Assembly: GCA_037126765.1 (NCBI GenBank)
Contig: JBBCBC010000016.1
Span: forward strand, 19,783,778 to 19,847,777
Direction of reading: 5' to 3'
Length of the DNA stretch: 64,000 nt
Source: Stenogyne calaminthoides
Lineage: Eukaryota; Streptophyta; Magnoliopsida; Lamiales; Lamiaceae
Under the pieces are notes generated by a model, which saw only the letters and a list, made by a program, of their open reading frames with translations, did not search any database and had not been told where the DNA came from. Shown here one piece after another: positions 56,385 to 64,000 of the stretch. Every line of letters starts with the position of its first letter. Position 1 is the first letter of the stretch. The position numbers and the translations under genes are program-made.

Positions 56385-57584
56385 TGTAGGTCCCAAATTG
56401 AAAAACCCATGTGCGCGGAAAATATCATGTAATGCATATAAAACAGGGGTGAAGGAATGGTGATTCCAAATTTTTCGCTTTTAAGAACCGATGTGTTGTG
56501 TTTTGCTTATAATCGAATGCATATGGCAAGTAAGAACATAAAGTAGTAAAGAACACACGATTTTATAGTGGTTCGGAGTCCAACTCCTACATCCACTCTT
56601 CCCTATCACAAGGGGCACCTACTTAACCAACTTAACCGACTGGACTTAGTTTAATGTGTTAGTCCAACACCCAATAGATGTTTACCGAGTTCACACTCAA
56701 ACGGGACTTATCACCCTCACGGGATCGCCTATAGATGTTTACCGAGTTCACACTCAAACGGGACTTATCACCCTCACAGGATCGCCTACCCTCCCTTCCG
56801 GGATTGCTAGATGTTTACCGAGTTCACACTCACCTACAAACTTAACCGATCAAACTGATTTGGGTAAAGGTTTGTTTGGTTTCCAAATAGGGTGAGATTT
56901 TCCCTTACATTTGTTTAGCCTCGATGCTAAGGATGAGAAAATCTCTCTAAGCTTAGGATATTACATTTGTGCTTAGATTTAGGGTAGAACACTCTTGAAT
57001 ATATTTGTATATCTACAGACTTGTGTTCTATGGTGGGAATGCTTGAGTATATGGTTCTTGGCTCTGTAGCATCTTTTTCCACATTCTCCACCCTTTACAA
57101 TGAAGGATGAACTTGTATTTATAGTGTGGATTTGAATGTTACCGTTGGATGGAGTCACATTCAAATCCATACTATTCTGTAGCTTTTTGCAGCTTTTTCA
57201 GGCTTGTTGTCTTCCACTCATTGGTCCACGTCAGCTGAATCTAACGGCTATATTCTTGGTTTCTTACGAGTCTCGGGATCTTGATTCTATCCGAGCCTTG
57301 AGGTTATCTCGAGCCTTCTTGCGATCGATCCGCTCGGTGATCGACGATCAACACTTCTTGATTTTGCCGCATTTCATCGAGTTAACTCGGAACTCATCTT
57401 ACTCATCGATCTCGTCGGTCTAAATCTCTTGACCTCGTCGATTTCGATCATCTTCTTCTGATTTTGTGAATTCCCCTTCAATTTGTTCTCTCGTTCCCCC
57501 TCAACTTGTTATCTGTAAATTAGCTTCAAAAACATAAGTTGATAATATTTTGGCATAATTCATCAAAATTAAAATATCCCAACA
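56385..57584 (-). repeat. R4 LTR copy 4, shortened
   Basis: Starts TGTAGGTCCCAAATTG and ends AAAATATCCCAACA, 1,200 bases. The CTG-rich central part is reduced. A CG-converted patch lies at about 57260-57430. Confidence 0.72.
56674..56787. repeat. 57-bp tandem duplication inside R4 LTR copy 4
   Basis: Two adjacent units (56674-56730, 56731-56787) beginning ATAGATGTTTACCGAGTTC, with one mismatch. Other copies have one such unit. Confidence 0.85.
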
Positions 57585-57674
57585 TCCCAAATATTTCCCC
57601 CTTTTTGATAATGACGCCAAAACATTAAAATATATGCACTTTTACAGAAACAGGTTATTCAAGAAGGGGGAAAT

Positions 57675-58080
57675 TGTTGGGATATTTTAGTTTTGATGAA
57701 TTATGACAAAACATTATCAACTTGTGTTATTCAAGCTAACTTACAGATAACAAGTTGAGGGGGAACGAGAGAACAAGTTGAGGGGGAACTCACGAAAATC
57801 TGTTGTATTGTGTTGGACTAACACATTAATCTAAGTTCAGTTGGTTAAGTTGGTTAAGTTGGTGCCCCTGCTGATAGGGAAGAGTGGATGTAGGAGTTGG
57901 ACTCCGAACCACTATAAAATCGTGCGTTCCTTACTGCTTTATGTTCTTACTTACCATATGCATTTGATTATAAGCAAAACACACATCGTTCTTAAAAGCA
58001 AAAAATTGGTAACACTGTTTTCTCACCCCTGTTTTATATGCATTACAATTGTTATTTTCCTCACTAATGGGTTTTCAAAC
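57675..58080 (+). repeat. R4 short plus-strand LTR copy C
   Basis: The same deletion form as copies A and B. Preceded by AGAAGGGGGAAAT and followed by a reversed PBS (58081-58094). Confidence 0.77.
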
Positions 58081-58094
58081 GCTCTGATACCAAT

Positions 58095-59638
58095 TGTTGG
58101 TCCCGTTCGAAAACCCACGAAATGCGTTTAAAAACCATGTAATGCATATAAAACAGGGGTGAGGAAACAGTGATACCAATTTTTTGCTTTTAAGAACGAT
58201 GTGTGTTGCTTATAATCTAATGCATATGGCAAGTAAGAACATAAAGCAGTAAGGAACACACGATTTTATAGTGGTTCGGAGTCCAACTCCTACATCCACT
58301 CTTCCTATCAGCAGGGGCACCAACTTGACCAACTTAACCAACTGGACTTAGTTTTATGTGTTAGTCCAACACAATACAGATGTTTACCGAGTTCACACTC
58401 AAACGGGACTTATCTCCCTCACGGGATTGCCTACCTCCCTTTCGGGATTGCTTAGAAGTTTACCGAGTTCTCACTCACCTACAAACTTAACCTATCAAAC
58501 TGATTTGGGTAAGGTTTGTTTGGTTTCCAACTAGGTTGAGATTTTCCCTTACATTTGTTTAGCCTCAATGCTAAGGATGGGAAAATCTCTCTAAGCTTAG
58601 GATATTACATTTGGGCTTAGATCTAGGATAAAACACTCTTGAATATATGCGTGTATTTCTTGTTCAATGTTCTATGGTGGAAATGCTAGATAATTTGGCT
58701 TTTGGATGTTTCACGCATTTCTCACTTCCACACTTCCACACGAATAATGAAGGAAGAACTTGTATTTATAGTGTGGATTTGAATGTTACCATTGGATGGA
58801 GTCACATTCAAATCCATACTATTCTGTAGCTTTTTGCAGCTTTTCAGGCTTGTTGTCTTCCTCTCATTGGTCCACGTCAGCTGAATCTAACGGCTATATT
58901 CTTTAGGATCATCTGAGTCTTCAGGGTTCTCTGGGTCTTCAGGATTCTTGATTGAGACTTCTCTTGGCCGGACGCCAATACGATCGGTATCTTGACTTTC
59001 GAGCTAGCGGAGTTCGGCTCTTACGCCTTGGACAATAACGAACCTAAGGTTACTTTTACTCACTGACCCTCAGGTTACTTGATCATCAGTATTCTGGTTC
59101 AGTGAACATGACTTCAAATGACTTGTCTTCTGATGACTTCTCTTCTGATTTCTTCTCGCCTGATCTGATCAGCTCACCTGGTCAGATCAGTATAGCATCA
59201 GGTCAACATATCAGTTTATTTGCATCAAATTAGTACATCAGGTTAGCATATCAGGTTAGTTGCATCAGGTTATCTTATCTGATCTCGATCATGTCTGATC
59301 TCGATCAGTCTTATCTGCTCCTCTTCTGATCTGCAACCTCCTCTTCTAATCTGCACCCTTCTCTTCTGATCTGGTCATCTGATCTTCTGATCAGCTGGCT
59401 TAGCTTTTCTTCTTATTTTGCTCAGCTCATCAGTTAACTCCGGAACTCATCTTACTCATCTGATCTCGATCAGTCTCATCTGCAGCCTCGTCTGATCTCG
59501 ATCATCTACTTCTGATTTCGTGAGTTCCCCGTCAACTTGTTCTCTCGTTCCCCCTCAACTTGTTATCTGTAGATTAGCTTCAATAACACAAGTTGATAAT
59601 GTTTTGGCATAATTCATCAAAACTAAAATATCCCAACA
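58095..59638 (-). repeat. R4 LTR copy 5, complete long form
   Basis: TGTTGGTCCCGTTCG to ATATCCCAACA, 1,544 bases, both termini intact. CG-converted patch at about 58960-59040. Confidence 0.82.
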
Positions 59639-59772
59639 ATTTCCCCCTTTTTGATAATGATTGCAAAACATTAAAGTATAAATATTTTTACATAAACGGG
59701 GTTTTCAAATAGATCAGTTCAGATGGTCACATTGAAAATAGTGAACTTTTGAACTCCCGCTCTGATACCAAT
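59639..59772 (-). other. Minimal internal domain of an R4 mini-element
   Basis: Only 134 bases separate a reversed polypurine tract (ATTTCCCCCTTTTT at the LTR edge) from a reversed PBS (GCTCTGATACCAAT, 59759-59772). This has the layout of a TRIM-like non-autonomous LTR element. No coding sequence. Confidence 0.6.
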
Positions 59773-60144
59773 TGTTGGTCCCATTTGAGTGAGAACTTGG
59801 TAAACATCTAAGCAATCCCGTGAGGGAGATAAGTCCCGTTTGAGTGAGAACTCGGTAAACATCTGTTGTATTGTGTTGGACTAACACATTAATCTAAGTC
59901 CAGTTGGTTAAGTTGGTGCCCCTGCTGATAGGGAAGAGTGGATGTAGGAGTTGGACTCCGAACCACTATAAAATCGTGTGTTCCTTACTGCTTTATGTTC
60001 TTACTTGCCATATGCATTAGATTATAAGCAAAACACACATCGTTCTTAAAAACAAAAAATTGGTATCACTGTTCCCTCACCCCTATTTTATATGCATTAC
60101 AATTGGTATTTAACGCACTCATGGGTTTTCAAACGGGACCAACA
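59773..60144 (+). repeat. R4 right end: plus-strand LTR 3' part behind a 10-base minus start
   Basis: TGTTGGTCCC (a minus-LTR start) is fused to plus-strand LTR sequence beginning ATTTGAGTGAGAAC. It then runs through GTGTTGGACTAACAC and the GAACCACTATAAAATC block to CGGGACCAACA and the caaag duplication. Confidence 0.72.
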
Positions 60145-60149
60145 CAAAG

Positions 60150-60568
60150 CCTATCGGTTGAAGAAGAAGAAAGGTTTTGTGGCAGGAGAAGGAGAAGGGT
60201 CGCACTATGTTGAGCTAATCCTAGATGCTGATGTTGATCTAATTGTGCCAGCTCGTCCAGACCTACAAGGAGCTTGGAAGAAAATCAAAGGAGAATGGTA
60301 CATTTCAGCTTACATCAACCAGGTCATCCCAACTGAAACTGACAAGAATGACATGTTCAGAGACTGGTTGAGTAACAAACATCCAGAATTCTTTGCGCTG
60401 ATGAGGGAGGCGAAAATGCTGAGCAGCACACCGGTCGCACCAGACATTGAGGTGATGGACTACAAGAAGACTCCGGATGACAAATTGGACAAGATTGCTT
60501 TTAATGACACTCTTAACAATGCCTTGAACAAGATGACATCACTGATGAAGACAAGGTTGCTCAGATAA
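60150..60568 (+). pseudogene. R2 accessory ORF, C-terminal part after R4
   Basis: Removal of R4 and one caaag copy brings this into phase with 35817. It starts with a Lys-rich stretch and has GAWKKIKGEWYISAYINQ and the WLSNKHPEFFALMREAKM motif shared with R1, ending at TAA 60566-60568. It is the conserved C-terminal domain of the accessory protein, here free of stops. Confidence 0.7.
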
Positions 60569-60812
60569 AGACAAGATTGTTCAACTTCTGTGAAGTTCCT
60601 TTGGAGGAGAGATACTAAATCAGAAGACTTATTTTGTAAGATCAGGATATGTATATTTCACTTTGTACTTGTAATTCTCACACGCTATCAATGAAATATC
60701 CTATTTCTCTGATCTTAAGACAAACTCTCATTGTCTTCTGATGAACTGTCTCTTTTATTTATACTGCTTTATTTATGTTCAGCATCCTTTTTGATTAAGT
60801 TTTGGTTCCATC
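60569..60812 (+). other. R2 3' untranslated region
   Basis: AT-rich, non-coding, similar in position and text to R1 5873-6065. Confidence 0.5.
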
Positions 60813-60826
60813 AAAAAGGGGGAAAT
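60813..60826 (+). promoter_or_regulatory. R2 polypurine tract
   Basis: AAAAAGGGGGAAAT directly before the 3' LTR. Confidence 0.88.
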
Positions 60827-62299
60827 TGTTGGGAAATTTGGAGTTTTGATGGAAGTTCCAAAACAGTTGTAATAGAACCAGTCGAACCTGTTAGTCGACT
60901 GATGAATAGATAGGAAACCTGCTGAACATGTTAGACAACTGATGATTTAGATTAGGTCACATATTGAGGGGGAACTCAATATATGAAGATTAGAAGTGAA
61001 GTTCAGGATCAAGATCGAAGTGAAGATCAGACTCAAGATTAGAAGAGAAGATCAAAAGGAAGACCTGAATCATCAGAAGACCTACTCTATGAAGACATCA
61101 GCAGAGTCGATAAGTTGCAGCTAAGACAACCTTATCAGGTGACTCAAGACTACTGATCTGATGGATAACAGATCAGTAGAGGCCAAGAAAGAACCAGGAT
61201 AAGTATTTCTTCCTATCCTTAAAGCATACGATGTTTCTCAGACTCAAAGTATACTTAAGTCAAAGCTTTTCTAAGACGCCGAATAAGTGTACTTGTTTAG
61301 CCACTTAGAAAGAGACACGTATGTACGGTTCTGAAGATTGCAGGATATGGCGAATCAAGCCAAACGACTTGAAAGGACAATATTGCACGAAGACGGCATG
61401 GCCTTTCTGCGCACATCAAGTCAAGCCTGCAAGCCTACCTAAAATAGACCGAAATTCAAATTGTTCTCCAACGGCTAGTTCGATTTCGTGCCTATAAATA
61501 AGGGATCAAACCTTCAGAGTAAGGTTACAGAAATTATTCACAAGCAAAAAGCTTTCAAGATTTCCACAAGAAGAACACAAGCTCAAGATTATTCCTTAAG
61601 TGTTCATCCCTTAGTTCTTAGCAGAATACTTATCCTCTAGCTCTTGGCTACTTAGAAGATAGGATAGTATTCCAGTTGGAACAAAATAAATCTTATACCA
61701 AAACACTGTTAGGTTAAGTTTGTTATAGCAAGATTTCTATATAGGGTTTCTAGATTAAATTTTTGGGATTGGTTGAGTGTTAACTCATTAAATATCTGTT
61801 GGTTGTACTGTGTTGGACTAACACAATAAACTAAGTCCAAGTTTGTTAAGTTGGTGCCCCTGCTGATAGGGAAGAGTGGACGTAGGTCAAGTTGTCCGAA
61901 CCACTATAAATTTGTATGTCTTTAATCTTGCTTTACACATCTGCACACAACTTGTTATTTGCATGCATATTCTGTACCTAGATCATATTAGCATCAAGCT
62001 ACTGATCTGATTAGTTTGACATTTTAGTCACCTGATCCGAACTGTTGGTCAGAATCTCATTTGAGTAAAACTGGTTTTCTACACGGGTTAACTTATCTTC
62101 TGCACCATCAATTAAGTTGATAGACGTCGAACTGATCTGTCTACAAGATCAGTAAGTCGGATATCAGTCCAAAATGATTCACATCGCACTATGATCAGAC
62201 ATACGCGCAAACACATCTGATCCACGAAAAAGTTTTTGAAGTCTATTCACCTCTCCCCTCTAGACTTCAACCCTCACTGAAACCCGTTCGGGACCTACA
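60827..62299 (+). repeat. R2 3' LTR
   Basis: TGTTGGGAAATTTGGAG to GGACCTACA, 1,473 bases, pairing with 17715-19172. TATAAATA at 61493-61500. Confidence 0.9.
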
Positions 62300-62307
62300 G
62301 TACTTTA

Positions 62308-62608
62308 ACTTAATACTTAAAAATATCCCGAGTCACTATTTACGGCAAGGCCCTTTTGATGTGATCGTCCGTAGTCACCTGTCTTGCTGACGTGTAAATA
62401 GCAAAATATAAAAAAGTAAAAATATCACCACCTAAAATTAAAAAATACGGAATATAAAAATATCTCGGGTCACTATTTTTTAAAAAAATTTAGGCGGTGA
62501 TATTTTTTATTTTACTATTTACACATCAGCAAGATAGGTGAACTCCAATGATCACATCAGACAAATTTTGCCAAAAATGATGACTCGGGATGTTTTAAAA
62601 TATTAAGT
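62308..62608. mobile_element. Foldback MITE, about 300 bp
   Basis: Nearly the whole segment is one imperfect palindrome. The outer arms are ACTTAATACTTAAAAATATC (left) and the complement of GATGTTTTAAAATATTAAGT (right). The inner arms are TCTTGCTGACGTGTAAATAG against CTATTTACACATCAGCAAGA. The target duplication could not be defined. Confidence 0.65.
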
Positions 62609-62667
62609 AAAAAATAGTATTTCACCCGAGCGATGCTCGACATGTCCCATAATTACTATATTATGTA

Positions 62668-62901
62668 CTCCTTCCGTCCTACATAAATTTACACAGTTAT
62701 TATTTGGTTCGAGTTTTAGCAAGCGAACTTTTAATTAGTATTTGAAATGAAAAAGTAATTTTAAGAAGAATGTATGATAGATGAGGGGTAAGACTATATA
62801 CCTCACTTTAAAAGTCACTTTATTATTTCATTTATTAATAAAAAATCCGATAGCAAAACACGAGCAAAAAGGTAAATGCGCAAATTTATGGGCGGAGGGA
62901 G
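62668..62901. mobile_element. Second Stowaway-like MITE
   Basis: CTCCTTCCGTCCTACATAAA at the left, ATTTATGGGCGGAGGGAG at the right, TA duplications at 62666-62667 and 62902-62903. 234 bp, inverted terminal repeats. Confidence 0.88.
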
Positions 62902-62903
62902 TA

Positions 62904-63185
62904 TAAATTATGAATTTCTAGAGCTCTAACCTAATTTTAGAAGTATGACTCAAATATCACGTGAAGATTCGTCTCACGCATGAGATAATTTCACACAAAT
63001 TTATCTTTTAATATAATAATTCTATACATAATTTTTTTTATGTACATTAATATTAGATTGTCAATTCATTAATATGAGATGGGATTTAGTGTTTTAAAAC
63101 TTTAATTATTTTTAAAAAATTATATGTAATATTTGTCGACATCAATAACATTGTTAGCTTGTAATAAGACATTTTATGATATAAT

Positions 63186-63220
<35 letters not shown>

Positions 63221-63867
63221 GTGTGAATTAAGTAAATTGAATATTTGAAGAGAATAGAAATGTGAAGCTTAATTAAAAAAGGTATTTGTCTTAAATTTAC
63301 TTTAGAAAAATTAATCTAAAAATCAATTATTTAATAAAATAGATAGCAAACTACCAATCACGCCAGTTAAATAATTCCATGTAATGAGAATAACAATTAG
63401 TATAAAATTATGAAATTATAAAAATATGCACTACTTTAAAGTTATTAAGTCTATTAGAAAATTTTGTATTGAGATTTTTCTCAAGTTAATATATAATTTA
63501 TCAGTGTTGTAAAGTAAAAATATATCTATTCAATTTTATACAAAATAATTAAATAAGATCATTAAAATAAATTAAAACATATTCGAATATGACAGAAGTT
63601 TGGTTAATTAGTCAAAGAATGTAGAAAGAAGGAGAATAGTGTCAAAAATATGAAAATGGACAATTATAAAAAAATGAAGAAAGTGTTAGAAAAATAGAAA
63701 AATTATTTTTATATAGAGGGGAGAGTTAAACGGATAAAAGAAAGAAAGAAAGAGAGTAGAGAAAAAATAGGAGAGAGTGTGGAGAAAAAAGAGGAGAGAG
63801 AGGGAAAGTGAAAAAAATGGGCAGGAACAAGTTTTGCTAGATTTTCCTGTTTTTATATGTGTATAGA
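62904..63867. other. AT-rich DNA with microsatellites, no gene
   Basis: (TA)n at 63186-63208 followed by (TATG)n to about 63222. GA-rich GAAAGAAAGAAAGAGAG and GGAGAGAGAGGG runs lie at 63737-63812. No credible ORF. Confidence 0.55.
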
Positions 63868-63945
63868 TATTTGCTAAATTTGAAGTGAAAAAAATTTGTG
63901 CTAAATTTGATGAAAAATAAAAAATGTATGCTAAATTTAATTATT
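63868..63945. repeat. AAATTTAGC minisatellite, inverted relative to 17634-17709
   Basis: GCTAAATTT units at 63872, 63899 and 63930 with AAAAATAAAAAATG spacers. The reverse complement aligns with the array at the R2 left flank over about 75 bases. Confidence 0.6.
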
Positions 63946-64000
63946 TAGCTAAAAATATATAATCGAATAAATAATTGATGAACCATTTAAAAAATGTGTC

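Larger units (their letters stand above)
35818..60144 (+). mobile_element. R4: non-coding composite of alternating inverted LTR copies, nested in R2
   Basis: TSDs caaag (35813-35817 and 60145-60149) bracket TGTTGGGATATTTT at the left and CGGGACCAACA at the right, as for one plus-strand LTR element. Without R5 it is about 9.85 kb. Inside are no gag or pol, only LTR copies: five long minus-strand copies and short or partial plus-strand copies, with internal fragments carrying PPT (AAAAAGGGGGAAAT) and reverse-complement PBS (GCTCTGATACCAAT) motifs. Successive units at 38219 and 40282 are 2,063 bases apart. The PBS and PPT match those of R2, so R4 could be moved by R2- or R5-type enzymes. Confidence 0.75.
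17715..62299 (+). mobile_element. R2: Sirevirus-like Copia element split by nested insertions
   Basis: Two LTRs (17715-19172 and 60827-62299) bracket PBS, gag, linker, pol, accessory ORF and PPT in order. The flanks are gtaat (17710-17714) and gtact (62300-62304), a 5-bp duplication with one mismatch. R3 sits in gag and R4 in the accessory ORF. Subtracting both and their duplications leaves about 11.2 kb. All coding parts are interrupted by stops, so R2 is defective and is the oldest of the nested layers. Confidence 0.9.

Overview
The window is plant nuclear DNA, most likely from a eudicot. It is almost entirely transposable elements, and I see no convincing host gene. The evidence is Ty1/Copia retrotransposons with initiator-tRNA-Met primer sites, TA-flanked 'CTCCCTCCGTCC' MITEs, an L1-type LINE tail with a poly(A) tract and target duplication, and an AT-rich background. 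The large Copia elements look like the Sirevirus (SIRE/Maximus) lineage. They have gag with a CCHC knuckle, a long coiled-coil linker, protease-integrase-RT-RNase H, and an extra ORF between RNase H and the 3' LTR. The lineage name rests on this architecture and remembered sequence character, not on a database search.

Layout. 1-7642: 3' half of a plus-strand Sirevirus-like element, R1 (RNase H end, spacer with promoter-like sequence, broken accessory ORF, PPT, LTR). 7643-9395: debris (truncated LTR of the R5 family, GA-rich/CTGAGT repeats, a broken gag piece). 9383-12420: AT-rich tandem repeat invaded by a Stowaway-like MITE and a 1.5-kb insertion. 14093-14719: 5'-truncated LINE. 14720-17714: AT-rich unrecognised DNA. 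17715-62299: one element, R2, blown apart by nested insertions. 62300-64000: foldback MITE, second Stowaway-like MITE, microsatellites and AT-rich DNA.

Nested structure, supported by target-site duplications (TSDs). R2 (17715-62299, TSD gtaat/gtact) is about 11.2 kb once insertions are subtracted. R3 (19350-28435, TSD gtttt), a different Copia family, sits just inside the gag start of R2. R4 (35818-60144, TSD caaag) interrupts the accessory ORF of R2. R4 has no coding capacity: it is LTR copies in alternating orientation with a repeat period of about 2.06 kb. R5 (41668-56141, minus strand, TSD cttag) is a 14.5-kb Sirevirus-like element inserted in one LTR copy of R4. The order was R2 first, R3 and R4 later, and R5 after R4.

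Three observations stand out. (1) Near-identical repeat copies differ in sharply bounded patches where CAG and CTG are replaced by CG (or CGA/ACG). This is probably a consensus error at CHG-methylated sites, and it accounts for some of the broken frames. (2) LTRs of R1, R2 and R4 share a hairpin whose loop is complementary to a downstream motif (potential pseudoknot), and a second hairpin whose stem differs between families but keeps pairing. (3) R4 is a palindromic, tandemly arranged, non-coding LTR composite that uses the same PBS and PPT signals as R2, so it is plausibly mobilised by its relatives and a candidate source of hairpin RNA. In addition, the accessory ORFs of R1 and R5 are preceded by gene-like promoter sequence.
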